Notes: generated by a model not told the origin, from the sequence alone. Shown: positions 1-9,218, counted from the first letter of the stretch. The stretch: DNA of 47,257 bases from Crocosphaera sp. (GCA_030064935.1 JASJEA010000013.1:1-47257); one strand, 5' to 3'. Made by a program: numbers and translations.

Positions 1-24
1 GTACAGATATAATCAAGAAATATA

Positions 25-384
25 TTGAGAATCAGAAAGGGAAATAGAATACGACAGGTTAAAACCTGTCGAGTCGGGTTTCATCCCCCCTTTACAAAAA
101 GGAGGCTCTCACCCTCCCGTCTTTTTCTGGTAGGCAGTAGTCAGGAAAAAGCTCTGATCATTTCCGATCCCACCGATGAGGGGCAACTTATTGCCGTTAA
201 TCCTATTTGTAGTCATGCTGGTTGTACCGTAGCTTGGGACTCAGAGAAACAACTCTTTATTTGTCCCTGTCATGACTCTCAATTCAGTAGTGATGGTCAG
301 GTTGCTGGTGGACCTGCTACAAAAGCGTTAGCTAGTTATGAGGTGAAATTAGAAGGAGACGCAATTTTAGTTAAAACCAGCTAA
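25..384 (+). pseudogene. Rieske [2Fe-2S] protein, N-terminus lost
   Basis: The C-terminal 85 or so residues are a Rieske cluster domain: CSHAGC followed by CPCHDSQF supplies the Cys-His pairs that hold the [2Fe-2S] centre, and the following GGPATKAL loop is typical. This resembles the small PetC3-like Rieske proteins of cyanobacteria, which carry electrons at a membrane. Those proteins begin with a hydrophobic or Tat-type N-terminus, and none is encoded here. The first 35 codons read through a small inverted repeat (GACAGGTT/AACCTGTC, 53-70) and C-rich sequence, and the only start is a weak TTG at 25. The gene therefore looks truncated by an insertion or rearrangement, though a start upstream of the window with a frameshift cannot be excluded. 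The domain assignment is firm; loss of function is inferred. Confidence 0.7.
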
Positions 385-400
385 GGAATTGGCCCAAAAA

Positions 401-439
401 TAAGACAAACAGGAGGTTTAGCCTCTCCTTTTTGTCTTA
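401..439. terminator. Bidirectional terminator hairpin
   Basis: A long imperfect inverted repeat pairs AAGACAAACAGGAGG with CCTCTCCTTTTTGTCTT around a TTTAG loop. It lies between the convergent Rieske remnant (plus) and secG (minus) and can serve both strands. Confidence 0.7.
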
Positions 440-483
440 CGTTGATGGTTAATGGGTAACCCATAACCATCAATCCTAATAGG

Positions 484-723
484 CTATCCTTGAGGGTTTA
501 ACCAACCTGCACTTAAAACGATAGTTAAGCCAATAAAGACGGTACTAAGAGTCCAAGTAATTTGATTTAAGGTTTTCTCCGCACTTTTGGCAGAGGTAAA
601 TAACTGTGCTTGTCCCCCAATACCCCCTAAACCGTCCCCTTTGGGACTGTGTAAGAGGATGAGAACAATTAATAAAACCCCTGAGATTGTCCAAATAATT
701 TGAATGAGTTGTGGTAAGGTCAT
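484..723 (-). CDS. secG: Preprotein translocase subunit SecG
   Basis: A 79-residue protein with two hydrophobic segments (about residues 5-25 and 52-74). Between them is the SecG-type linker rich in Gly and Lys (LHSPKGDGLGGIGG), followed by a short Phe-Thr-Ser stretch. SecG is the non-essential third subunit of the SecYEG channel in the plasma or thylakoid membrane and assists SecA-driven protein export. Its length fits the cyanobacterial family. It lies downstream of gpmI on the same strand, a neighbourhood known from other cyanobacteria such as Synechocystis; a hairpin in the 117-base gap may limit read-through. Confidence 0.93.
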   Translation of the reverse strand: MTLPQLIQIIWTISGVLLIVLILLHSPKGDGLGGIGGQAQLFTSAKSAEKTLNQITWTLSTVFIGLTIVLSAGWLNPQG

Positions 724-773
724 AATTTTATTAAGAATACTTTATGTTTCCTCATCTTACCAAAATAACATGG

Positions 774-817
774 TCACACTTCATCCATAGTCTTTTTAAG
801 GGATGGATAAAATGTGA
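774..817 (-). terminator. Hairpin between gpmI and secG
   Basis: TCACACTTCATCCAT pairs with ATGGATAAAATGTGA apart from two mismatches, with a T/A-rich loop. It sits just downstream of gpmI and upstream of secG, so it could terminate or attenuate gpmI transcription. There is no strong U tract. Confidence 0.45.
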
Positions 818-840
818 CTTGACAGATTTTATCCCAAAGC

Positions 841-2439
841 TTAACGAGCAATGCGAACAGGTGTACGATTTGCTCTGATTTCTACCTCTGTTGGTGCAAT
901 CAGCGACTGCCCAGTCATTTCCGATGGTTGAGGCAGTTGTAGAATCTCTAAGATGGTTGGAGCAACATCGGCTAATTTCCCATCATCCCTTATTTCTACT
1001 AAGCCACCATGACCTGCAATTTTCCGTTGTTCTCCTTCTACTACAATTAAGGGAACTGGGTTAGTGGTATGTGCTGTCCAAGGGTTGCCATTCTCGTCTC
1101 TCATGGTTTCAGCATTGCCATGATCTGCGGTAATCACGGCGGTTCCTCCGAGTTTACTGATGCTGGAGAGCAATTGACCTAAGCAATTATCAACGGTTTC
1201 GATGGCTTCAATGGCGGCCCTTGTATTGCCTGTATGGCCTACCATATCGGGATTAGCATAGTTAATGACGATGAAGGCATAAATACCTTTTTCTACAGCC
1301 TTACAAGCTGCTTCGGTTACGGCTTCAGCCGACATAGCAGGAGACTGATCGTAAGTAGCCACCATAGGACTTTGAATGAGCTCTCTGTCTTCTCCTTCCA
1401 AGGGCTGTTCTAACCCACCATTAAAGAAGTAGGTAACGTGGGGATATTTTTCGGTTTCTGCCACCCGAAATTGTTGTAACCCATGACGGGCGATGACTTC
1501 CCCTAAAATGTTGTTGAGGTTTTGGGGTTCAAAAGCTACTTTTACAGGAAGTCGGGGATCGTATTGGGTGAAGGTAACAAAACTAAGAGGTTGGATTAAT
1601 TCACGCTCAAAGCCATCAAAGTCAGGTTGGGTCAAAGCCCCACACAGTTGTCTGGCTCGGTCAGGTCTAAAATTAAAGAAAACCACCCCGTCTCCTGCTT
1701 CAATGGCACCTGGAGCGACTCTGGTGGGGGGAATAAATTCGTCTGTTTTGTCTTGGTTATAATAATCCTCTAGGACTTCAACGGCTGAGCGTCCATCACC
1801 AACACCGTTTTCAGTCATCATGTCATAAGCGAGTTTTACCCTGTCCCAACGGCGATCGCGATCCATGGCGTAGTAACGTCCACTAATAGTGGCAATGCGC
1901 CCCATGCCTAGTTGTTTGAGGTGAGCAGTAATTTTGGCGATCGCTTTTATGCCGTCGGTGGTGTTGGTATCTCGACCATCGGTAATCGCATGAACACAAA
2001 CATCGCTTATTTGTTCTTTTTGGGCTAGGTTAAGTAATCCTAACAAATGGCTAAGATGGGAATGAACCCCTCCTTCTGAACATAAACCTATCAGATGCAG
2101 TTTTCCATTGCGGGAACGAACCTCTTCACAAAGACCAAGCAAGGCTTTATTGTGGTAGATTGAGCCGTCTTCCACTGCATCCGATATTCTCACTAATTCT
2201 TGCGGCACAATGCGCCCTGCACCAAGGTTGAGGTGTCCCACTTCAGAGTTTCCCATTTGTCCCTGAGGAAGGCCCACAGGTTTACCTGATGTCTTGATCA
2301 GGGTTCTGGGGTAGGTAGTCCACAGGCAATCCATTACTGGGGTTTTGGCCATTGCGATCGCATTATCTTCTTCGTTTGGACGATAACCCCAGCCGTCTAG
2401 GATTATCAGCACCACTGGAGATACAGGTGCTTGTGCCAT
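841..2439 (-). CDS. gpmI: 2,3-bisphosphoglycerate-independent phosphoglycerate mutase
   Basis: A full-length 532-residue iPGM interconverting 3-phosphoglycerate and 2-phosphoglycerate in glycolysis and carbon partitioning. The alkaline-phosphatase-fold metal sites are visible: D15 in VVLIILDGWGY, the phosphoserine nucleophile S65 in GQMGNSEVGH, the substrate loop with HAITDGRDT, and the C-terminal ITADHGNAE and WTAHTTNPVP segments. The two-metal enzyme needs no bisphosphoglycerate cofactor and is the usual form in cyanobacteria. The ATG at 2439 precedes the conserved core by the usual short distance. In cyanobacteria, phosphoglycerate mutase helps set how much fixed carbon leaves the Calvin cycle. 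Confidence 0.97.
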   Translation of the reverse strand: MAQAPVSPVVLIILDGWGYRPNEEDNAIAMAKTPVMDCLWTTYPRTLIKTSGKPVGLPQGQMGNSEVGHLNLGAGRIVPQELVRISDAVEDGSIYHNKALLGLCEEVRSRNGKLHLIGLCSEGGVHSHLSHLLGLLNLAQKEQISDVCVHAITDGRDTNTTDGIKAIAKITAHLKQLGMGRIATISGRYYAMDRDRRWDRVKLAYDMMTENGVGDGRSAVEVLEDYYNQDKTDEFIPPTRVAPGAIEAGDGVVFFNFRPDRARQLCGALTQPDFDGFERELIQPLSFVTFTQYDPRLPVKVAFEPQNLNNILGEVIARHGLQQFRVAETEKYPHVTYFFNGGLEQPLEGEDRELIQSPMVATYDQSPAMSAEAVTEAACKAVEKGIYAFIVINYANPDMVGHTGNTRAAIEAIETVDNCLGQLLSSISKLGGTAVITADHGNAETMRDENGNPWTAHTTNPVPLIVVEGEQRKIAGHGGLVEIRDDGKLADVAPTILEILQLPQPSEMTGQSLIAPTEVEIRANRTPVRIAR

Positions 2440-2588
2440 GTTTATTCACCTAATGTTCTATTTGCCATTGTTATTGATCATAACATTTTTCCTATTCATT
2501 TATCCATGTTTTTCTGTATTCTTAATCACCTTTTTTGTGGTAATTATACTCATTTAATTTTAATTTAATAATAGAGTAGGTTAGCTAT

Positions 2589-4226
2589 TTACCAATCATC
2601 TTCATCTTCTAAGATAGCTTGTTGTTGTAAAGGGGATTTTTGGAAATTATCTATTTCTTCTGTTTCTTCTGTCCAACTATCTGTTAAAGGCTGTACTACT
2701 TTAGTAATAGCATCTTTAACAAAATCTTTGAGAAACTCATCTTTTCTACTGAGTTGAAACTGTCTTTGTACAACTTCTGTTATTCCTCCATCTCCCCAGT
2801 CTTGATCATGACGAAAATACTCAACAAAACTTTTCCCTGCAATACGAGTTAAATAGGCTGCTGTTACTCCTTGAATGGCTTTACCGATGAGATAGGTTGA
2901 GACATTTAATTGTAACGCTTTTCCTAATAAATCCACTGCTCCTTTTACAACTCCTAAACTGACTAAAGTTTTTCCTAAAGATAGGGCGAGTTCTTTACCT
3001 CGTTCGCTGTTAATTTCACATCCATAAATTTTGCCAATTTCCATGACCATTTGCGCATTAACGGCGGCAGTTGCTAACATATCGACAACGGGTAATGGGG
3101 TAATAGAAATGACTCCAGCACTGATCCATTGATAACGTTCAATAATTTGTTCACTTCCTCTTTTTCGTTGACGTTCAATTAGCTTTTTAGCATCTTCTCC
3201 TAATCGTTGAGACTGTAGTAAAATATTGTCAGCAATTAAGTCTTCCCCTTCCGCTCTTAATATGGCTACTAATCTTTTAATTAAGGGAGTAATATTAGGT
3301 TCTGGTTCAATAATTTCTCCTGTTTCTGAGGTAAAAAAAGGAGGATTAGCTGATAAGCAAATAATATCTTTTTCAGCGATAAATGACTGTACCCTATCTT
3401 GGAGTTGTTTTAAAATATCCCCTTCTTCTTCTTCTGTATACAAATCAATTTTATTAAAAACAAGTAAGGAACGCTTGCCTAAATTGACTAAAATTTCTAG
3501 GGGTTTATATTCAGATTTTCTTAAATCATTATCCACAACAAATAACAATAAATCAGCTTCAGTTGCTAACTGTCTAGCGAGTTCTTCTCTTTCAGTTCCT
3601 GCTATTCCTGCTTCGAGAATACCTGGAGTATCTACAATCGTAATTTCCCTGGATAAACCCTTCAATTTTAGACAATAACTTTCTCCTATTTTGGTGGTTC
3701 CCATTGTTGGTTCCACCTGACCAACAATGTCACCAATTATGGCATTAACAAGGGATGTTTTTCCTGCTGATCCTGTGCCAAAAACAACCACTTTTAAGTT
3801 TCCTCTGTTTAAATTTTCAGCAATTTCCTGAGAACGTTTTAATAAAGTTTTTTGTGCAACTTTGTCCTGAATTTGTTGCATTTGATTACGAATAGCTTGT
3901 AAGTTCTCTTGTGCTGCTTCTGTCTTTTGTTCTGGTAATTTAAGATTAGTACGACGTTTTTTTTCTCGACTGTTGTGACGAGATGAAAAAATATTAAAGT
4001 AATAAACAAAAGCATAAATCAATAACCCTAATAAACCCATAATTAGGAAAACCAAAAAATTTGCCAGTAAAGGGGCAGTAAAAGCAATTGATATATACAG
4101 TCTATAAATAGAATTAATTAGGCGAATAATTGACCAAAAAATCAAACTCAAGCCAATAACTAAAATAATTAAACGAGGAAGAGGCATAAAACAAAATTTA
4201 TTAATTTTACAAAATGTTGATGACAC
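2589..4226 (-). CDS. Membrane-anchored Era/Der-like GTPase with DUF697-type C-terminus
   Basis: 545 residues. Two hydrophobic segments (about 18-40 and 48-78) are followed by a charged coiled-coil stretch (about 85-140) and then a P-loop GTPase: G1 GTGSAGKTS (150-158), G3 DTPG (199-202) and G4 NKID near 257. The C-terminal 200 residues carry the hydrophobic helical pattern of DUF697 (YQWISAGVISITPLPVVDM and a second Gly/Ala-rich helix). Such GTPases are common in cyanobacteria and are presumed to act at a membrane; the substrate is unknown. A second ATG at 4187 (MPLPRL) is an alternative start, and neither has a clear ribosome-binding site. The gene stands alone between gpmI and the glycosyltransferase block. 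Family assignment is good; function is unassigned. Confidence 0.85.
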   Translation of the reverse strand: MSSTFCKINKFCFMPLPRLIILVIGLSLIFWSIIRLINSIYRLYISIAFTAPLLANFLVFLIMGLLGLLIYAFVYYFNIFSSRHNSREKKRRTNLKLPEQKTEAAQENLQAIRNQMQQIQDKVAQKTLLKRSQEIAENLNRGNLKVVVFGTGSAGKTSLVNAIIGDIVGQVEPTMGTTKIGESYCLKLKGLSREITIVDTPGILEAGIAGTEREELARQLATEADLLLFVVDNDLRKSEYKPLEILVNLGKRSLLVFNKIDLYTEEEEGDILKQLQDRVQSFIAEKDIICLSANPPFFTSETGEIIEPEPNITPLIKRLVAILRAEGEDLIADNILLQSQRLGEDAKKLIERQRKRGSEQIIERYQWISAGVISITPLPVVDMLATAAVNAQMVMEIGKIYGCEINSERGKELALSLGKTLVSLGVVKGAVDLLGKALQLNVSTYLIGKAIQGVTAAYLTRIAGKSFVEYFRHDQDWGDGGITEVVQRQFQLSRKDEFLKDFVKDAITKVVQPLTDSWTEETEEIDNFQKSPLQQQAILEDEDDW

Positions 4227-4785
4227 TATTTATGATAACTATTGTCTATTTATTATATAACAATCTTCATAAATTGGTCATATCAATAACTATCTTATCC
4301 ATAAAAAGTTTATTTACTAAACAATCAACTTTTTGGCTGGAGTGTTAGTGAATGATTGGCCCACTCACATTATTTTTATTTCCATTTATTGCTAATTTAA
4401 CTCCTGCCTCTAAATATTTGCAGAATCTTTTTGTTATGGGGAAAGATACCTTAGACAAACTAAACTTAACTGCATTGGCGTTAACTGCATTGGTTATTAC
4501 AATAACTTTATTAACTTGAAGGCATTCAGAAGTGTTCGTTATTCTACTCAATTTGCTGGCAATATTCAAGCGGCAAAACTCCTTAAAGATAAATGGAATG
4601 TCTCTATATCCTAGTTGATTGGTAATCAAGAAACAATCACCATAACCTCTGATATTGTTAGACTATTTAAAGGGGTTTCTGGTGGTTGAGGATGGTAAAA
4701 ATCTTTCTCTCCTTGCCATAATTATCCTGAGTGGTATAAAGTTAGGGGAATGACTAAAAATTTTAACCGATTAACAATGATTAGT
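4227..4785. other. Gene-free AT-rich stretch with possible decayed coding sequence
   Basis: No convincing gene is seen. On the plus strand, coding-like strings are broken by stops. One run starts at the ATG at 4351, is Leu-rich, and ends after about 55 codons. A second run contains VRYSTQFAGN then AAKLLKDKWN and stops near 4612. A third reads HNYPEWYKVRGM directly into the next gene. They match no family I can name. This may be the remnant of a gene at the edge of the glycosyltransferase block, or simply non-coding DNA. Confidence 0.35.
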
Positions 4786-5598
4786 GTTATTACTCCCGTT
4801 TATAATGGAGAAACTTTTATAGAGTCTTGTCTTAAAATTGTTATTGAGCAAAATTGTTCTCAGGTAGAACATATTATTGTCGATGGTGGATCTCAAGATA
4901 GAACAGTTGATATTATTAAAAAATATGCGGCTCAATATTCTCATATTCGTTGGCTTTCAGAACCAGATAAAGGTCAATCTGATGCCATGAATAAAGGAAT
5001 TGAAATGGCAAAAGGGGAAATTATTGCTATTTTAAATGTTGATGATTATTATGAGCCTAATGTTCTTAATAAAATTGAAAAAATATTTACCAATTTACCC
5101 GAACCGAGTTTATTGGTAGGTAATTGTAATATTTGGGATACTCAAGGCAATCTTAAATCTGTGAATAAGCCCTCAAAATTACACATTACTGATTTATTAT
5201 TAGGATGGACTTTTACTCAACCTCCTGTTAATCCCTCTGCTTATTTTTATCATAAATCACTTCATGAAAAAATTGGTTTATACAGTCTCTCTGAGAATTA
5301 TACGATGGATATTGATTTTTTACTGAGAGCGGTTCAAGTAGCAAAAGTCAAATATGTAGATGAAATTTGGGGAAACTTTAGATATTTAGAAGGAACAAAA
5401 AGTTTTCAAGATGCTCAAAATGAAAGAGGAGAGGAACGGTATAATCAACTCCTGAAAACCTATAGACAAAAATTACCTATCTTTTTACAATTATATATGC
5501 TAATTTTAGTTAGAGTTAAATATTTTTCTCGATATCCTAATCAGATTCTTCCTTCTATTCAACAAAAAATTAAATCCTTATTGTCTGGGAATAGTTGA
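4786..5598 (+). CDS. Family 2 glycosyltransferase
   Basis: A GT-A fold transferase of 270 residues from this start. The opening ISVITPVYNGETF is the GT2 nucleotide-sugar-binding strand. It is followed by VEHIIVDGGSQDRT, then SEPDKGQSDAMNKGI and the metal-binding region ILNVDDYYEP. It probably adds one sugar from a nucleotide donor to a growing polysaccharide or glycan at the cytoplasmic membrane. The family normally begins right at MISVITP, so I take the ATG at 4786; an in-frame ATG at 4750 has a GGGGA too close to act as a good ribosome-binding site. It heads a run of three transferases and is followed by a 62-base gap. Donor and acceptor cannot be told from sequence. Confidence 0.88.
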   Translation, partial: VITPVYNGETFIESCLKIVIEQNCSQVEHIIVDGGSQDRTVDIIKKYAAQYSHIRWLSEPDKGQSDAMNKGIEMAKGEIIAILNVDDYYEPNVLNKIEKIFTNLPEPSLLVGNCNIWDTQGNLKSVNKPSKLHITDLLLGWTFTQPPVNPSAYFYHKSLHEKIGLYSLSENYTMDIDFLLRAVQVAKVKYVDEIWGNFRYLEGTKSFQDAQNERGEERYNQLLKTYRQKLPIFLQLYMLILVRVKYFSRYPNQILPSIQQKIKSLLSGNS

Positions 5599-5660
5599 GA
5601 GGATAAAGTTCTTATTGTACATTGTCAACATTCGTGTGTATTTGATTAATTGAGATTAAG

Positions 5661-6824
5661 ATGAAATTATTGATAATTTTTCCTTCACAGATACGGGGTG
5701 GTGCCGAAGAATATGCACTAACAATTGGAAAATCTGCTGTTAAAAAGGGGTTGAAAGTAGATGCTGCTTTCCCACAAACTCAAGATACAGAATCTTTAAT
5801 TAAGGATTTTCAACAAACAGGAATTACTTATCATAATTTAGATATTGCTCCAGTTGAAGGAAAGCGTTTCAAGTTATTTAGAGAACATATTCCTCATGTT
5901 TCTAGAAGTCTGTCTTTGTTGAAAAAAGTACAGCCTGATGTGGTTCATTTAGTTGTTCCTTGGCCTCATTGGTGTTTCGATACATTAATTACTTGTGCTA
6001 TGTTAAAGGTTCCAACTGTTGTTGTATTTCAGTTGTTTACAAGTCATTTTTCTTATAGTAAACCACGGCTAAAACTTTATCAGTGGGCTTATTCTAGAAA
6101 ACAAAAATGGATTGCTATCTCAGATAATAATCGAGCCTTTGTTAGTCAGTCTTTTCAACTGCCTAAAGAAGAATTTGCTATTATTTATAATGGCTCAAAA
6201 ATAGATTCTAATTTTATCAATTACTCTCCAGAAGAAATGATCAATTTACGCCATGAAGTTCGTCAAGAAATTGGAATTGATACCGATGATATTATTTTAT
6301 TGACTGTAGGGCGTTTAGAATTTCAAAAAGGTTATCAAGACTTAGTAAAAGTGATTAAACCTGTTATCAAAGAATTTCCTCAAGTTAAATTTATTTGGGT
6401 AGGAGAAGGAACCAAAAGAGATGATTTAGTCAAACAGATTCAAGATGATGATATTAGTAATAATGTAATTTTACTAGGATATAGAAAAGATGTTCCTAGA
6501 TTGCTTAAAGCCAGTGATTTATTCGTTTTCCCAACTTATTTTGAGGGAGGCCAATCCTTTGTTATTAGTGAAGCTATGGCCCATAATTTACCTATTGTTA
6601 CATCAGATGCCAGTGGGATTCCAGAAATCATTGATAATAAAGTTCATGGATTACTCTTTTCTCAAGGAGATAAAAAAGAACTTAAAGAAGCAATCTTGTG
6701 GGGATTAAAAAATCCTGAAGCCATGAAAAGAATGGCTATCAATGCCGCTCAAAGAGTCAAAGATTTTTCAGAAGAAAAAATGGTTGATCAAACAATAGAA
6801 ATAATAACAAACATGACTCATTAA
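5661..6824 (+). CDS. Family 4 (GT-B) glycosyltransferase
   Basis: 387 residues with both Rossmann halves of a GT-B enzyme. The N-terminal acceptor domain opens MKLLIIFPSQIRGGAEEYA, with the Gly-Gly-Ala-Glu turn typical of family 4. The C-terminal donor domain starts near LLTVGRLEFQKGYQDL and carries the E-x7-E motif in FEGGQSFVISEAMA, followed by LPIVTSDASGIPEII. It likely transfers a sugar with retention of configuration in capsule, exopolysaccharide or lipopolysaccharide assembly. Only seven bases separate it from the next transferase, so they are probably co-transcribed. Sugar specificity is not predictable. Confidence 0.9.
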   Translation: MKLLIIFPSQIRGGAEEYALTIGKSAVKKGLKVDAAFPQTQDTESLIKDFQQTGITYHNLDIAPVEGKRFKLFREHIPHVSRSLSLLKKVQPDVVHLVVPWPHWCFDTLITCAMLKVPTVVVFQLFTSHFSYSKPRLKLYQWAYSRKQKWIAISDNNRAFVSQSFQLPKEEFAIIYNGSKIDSNFINYSPEEMINLRHEVRQEIGIDTDDIILLTVGRLEFQKGYQDLVKVIKPVIKEFPQVKFIWVGEGTKRDDLVKQIQDDDISNNVILLGYRKDVPRLLKASDLFVFPTYFEGGQSFVISEAMAHNLPIVTSDASGIPEIIDNKVHGLLFSQGDKKELKEAILWGLKNPEAMKRMAINAAQRVKDFSEEKMVDQTIEIITNMTH

Positions 6825-6831
6825 AATAATC

Positions 6832-7812
6832 ATGAAAAAGATTAACATTATTACAGTAGATAATAGTGGTGGCTTAACCAGAGATGCCAAACTATTAAAG
6901 GAAATTTTACAGGAATCAGGGTTTAAAGTATCACTATTTGAAGTGGGAAAACAGACAATTGGACATAAATTACATAAACTATATACCGAGGGTGAATATT
7001 TTTTCAGCCAAAAAATTAGACAATCACCTCCTTATGATATCAACCTCTTTTTGCAGGATGTTATTCCTGCTTGGTTTTCCCGTGCAAAAATTAATTGTTT
7101 AATCCCTAATCAAGAATGGTTTAGGGATAATTTTTTGCCTTTTCTACCTCACTTTGATTACATTCTTTGTAAAACAAAATATGCACAATCTATTTTTGAA
7201 AAACTAGGATGTCAAACAGAATTCATTAGTTTCACCAGTTTTGATGGTTGGGCTCATCAACAGAAAAAAGATTATAATCATTTTTTTCACTTAGCAGGAA
7301 GTAGTTCCATTCAAAAAGGAACAAAAACAATTATTGAGGTTTGGAGTAAACATCCCGAATGGCCTTCTCTTACCTTAAGACAAAAGAAACAACCCTTCCA
7401 TATTTCTGCCCCTAATATAAACTATATTTATGACTTCTTAGACGATAAAACACTCCAAAAATATCAAAATAGTTGTGGAATTCATTTATGTCCATCTGAA
7501 GCCGAAGGATTTGGTCATTATATTGTAGAAGCCATGAGTACCAAGGCTTTAACTTTAACCACAAATGCTCCTCCTATGAATGAACTAATTACCCCCGAAA
7601 GAGGTGTATTAGTGGATTATAAACAGACAAAAACCCAAAGACTAGGAACTAATTATTATGTAGATTGCCAAAACTTAGAAGGGAAAGTAGAATCAATTTT
7701 AGCTATGAGTTATCAACAGAGAAAACAACTGGGAGAAAAAGCGAGAAATTGGTATATTGAAAATGATCAATTTTTCCGTCAAAAAATTGTTGACTTTTTG
7801 AGAGATTTATGA
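6832..7812 (+). CDS. GT-B glycosyltransferase-like protein
   Basis: 326 residues. The C-terminal half has the donor-binding signature of GT1/GT4 enzymes: HLAGSSSIQKGTKTIIEVW, then GIHLCPSEAEGFGHYIVEAM with its paired glutamates, then LTLTTNAPPMNELI. The N-terminal half (MKKINIITVDNSGGL) is more divergent and shorter than usual. It lies between a clear family 4 transferase and an FAD monooxygenase whose start codon overlaps its stop (ATGA at 7809-7812), indicating translational coupling. It probably acts in the same glycan pathway. The acceptor is unknown. Confidence 0.8.
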   Translation: MKKINIITVDNSGGLTRDAKLLKEILQESGFKVSLFEVGKQTIGHKLHKLYTEGEYFFSQKIRQSPPYDINLFLQDVIPAWFSRAKINCLIPNQEWFRDNFLPFLPHFDYILCKTKYAQSIFEKLGCQTEFISFTSFDGWAHQQKKDYNHFFHLAGSSSIQKGTKTIIEVWSKHPEWPSLTLRQKKQPFHISAPNINYIYDFLDDKTLQKYQNSCGIHLCPSEAEGFGHYIVEAMSTKALTLTTNAPPMNELITPERGVLVDYKQTKTQRLGTNYYVDCQNLEGKVESILAMSYQQRKQLGEKARNWYIENDQFFRQKIVDFLRDL

Positions 7813-9020
7813 TAGCAAAGCAAACGAAAGACGAAATCATAATCGTTGGTGCTGGTATTGGGGGTTTAACCCTAGCCCGTGCTTTGGAAAAAAAGGGCGT
7901 GAATTTCCAATTATACGAACAAGCTAATTCCTTTGAAGCCTTAGGCTATGGAATTCAACTAAGCCCTAATGTGGTGCGAGTGTTTGAGGAACTAGGTTTA
8001 CTAAAACAGCTAGAGAAAGTCTCACATCCTTGTCTGGGTTTTGAGTTGCGTTCTTTCAAGGCAGATAACGTCTTAGCAACCTGGCAACTAGATAGTCCTA
8101 CTCCCTATTATCAATGCCGACGGGCCGATTTACACCAAATATTGTTTAATTCTCTTGAAGATAAAAGTCGCACTCATTTCTCACAACGTCTAGAATCTTA
8201 CGAACAAAAAGAGGAGCACCTTTGTCTTCACTGGGAAAATGGAAACCCCATAACCACAAAAGCATTAGTTGCCGCAGATGGGGTGCGTTCTCAGGTTAGG
8301 CGATCGCTATTTCCTGAATATGAAGCTAAATATGCTGGGTATGCCGCTTATAGAGCAATTTTACCCTTTCAAGATAAATATAGTCCTCTATGGGGTAAAA
8401 CAACAGTTTGGATGGGAAAAAATCATCATGTTGTGGTCTATCCTAATGGGAAAGACAAAGACTCCACTGCTTGGCTAAATTTAGTCTTAGTAGTCAAAGA
8501 TAAGCGTTGGAGCCAACAGGGTTGGACTATTCGTACAGATAAAGATAAAGTGGCCAAAGAATTTAGCAATCGCTCAGCTTTGCTCAATGACATTTTAAAA
8601 GATATGGTCGCTAGTGCTGAACCTTGTTTCAAATGGGGTTTATTTATCCATGAACCCTTACCTTATTGGTCAAAAGGGAACGTAACCTTATTAGGGGATG
8701 CAGCACACCCCATGCTTCCCTTTCAGGCACAAGGGGCAGCCATGGCCATAGAAGATGCTTACCTATTAGTTCAGTGTTTAGACAGAGCAAATAACATAGA
8801 AAAGGCTTTTATTGACTATCAAGACGCTCGAATGCAACGTACAACTAAAGTGCAGCAAGTTTCAAGAAATAATGCCGGTATATTCCACGCAGCAGGGATT
8901 AAAGCAACGGTGAGAAATTTTGTTTTGGCTGTGGTATCTATGATTAATCCTAGTTTGTTCAATAAAAAATCAGCTTGGATTTATGATTATGATCCAACAG
9001 TTGATCTCGAATATCTTTAA
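7809..9020 (+). CDS. FAD-dependent aromatic-type monooxygenase
   Basis: A 403-residue class A flavoprotein monooxygenase of the UbiH/salicylate hydroxylase type. The FAD-binding GxGxxG lies in IIIVGAGIGGLTLARAL near residue 12. The middle motif is AADGVRSQVRR, and the C-terminal ribose-binding motif is LLGDAAHPMLPFQAQGAAMAIEDA. These enzymes hydroxylate aromatic or polyene substrates using NAD(P)H and O2. Candidates include quinone or carotenoid-related reactions, but no substrate can be named. The ATGA overlap with the upstream transferase suggests coupled translation, an unusual partnership for this family. The start codon is fixed by that overlap. Confidence 0.88.
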   Translation: MIAKQTKDEIIIVGAGIGGLTLARALEKKGVNFQLYEQANSFEALGYGIQLSPNVVRVFEELGLLKQLEKVSHPCLGFELRSFKADNVLATWQLDSPTPYYQCRRADLHQILFNSLEDKSRTHFSQRLESYEQKEEHLCLHWENGNPITTKALVAADGVRSQVRRSLFPEYEAKYAGYAAYRAILPFQDKYSPLWGKTTVWMGKNHHVVVYPNGKDKDSTAWLNLVLVVKDKRWSQQGWTIRTDKDKVAKEFSNRSALLNDILKDMVASAEPCFKWGLFIHEPLPYWSKGNVTLLGDAAHPMLPFQAQGAAMAIEDAYLLVQCLDRANNIEKAFIDYQDARMQRTTKVQQVSRNNAGIFHAAGIKATVRNFVLAVVSMINPSLFNKKSAWIYDYDPTVDLEYL

Positions 9021-9067
9021 CGACAAACGAAGGATTTTGCATAATTAACTCAAGATTCTGGTCAATA

Positions 9068-9117
9068 GTTCCTGAGAAACGTTAACATAAGTTAACAAGT
9101 GTTTTTCTCACAGGAAC
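9068..9117. other. Hairpin upstream of ftsH
   Basis: GTTCCTGAGAAA and TTTCTCACAGGAAC form the arms of a 50-base inverted repeat. Its loop holds two GTTAAC hexamers separated by ATAA. It lies about 48 bases after the monooxygenase stop and 100 bases before the ftsH GTG. It could terminate the upstream unit, though there is no U tract, or act in the ftsH leader. Confidence 0.45.
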
Positions 9118-9218
9118 ATCATCTGCATTGTCAGACGTTATCATCCGGTTAGATCATTAACCTTGATATATTAAAGTTAACCCCATCTTTACCCTTAGTT
9201 TAAGAAGAGGCAGACAGC

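Noticed and set aside
4345-4629. 94-residue minus-strand open frame
   Set aside because: No recognisable motif, no ribosome-binding site, and odd composition; it lies in the gene-free stretch before the glycosyltransferases.
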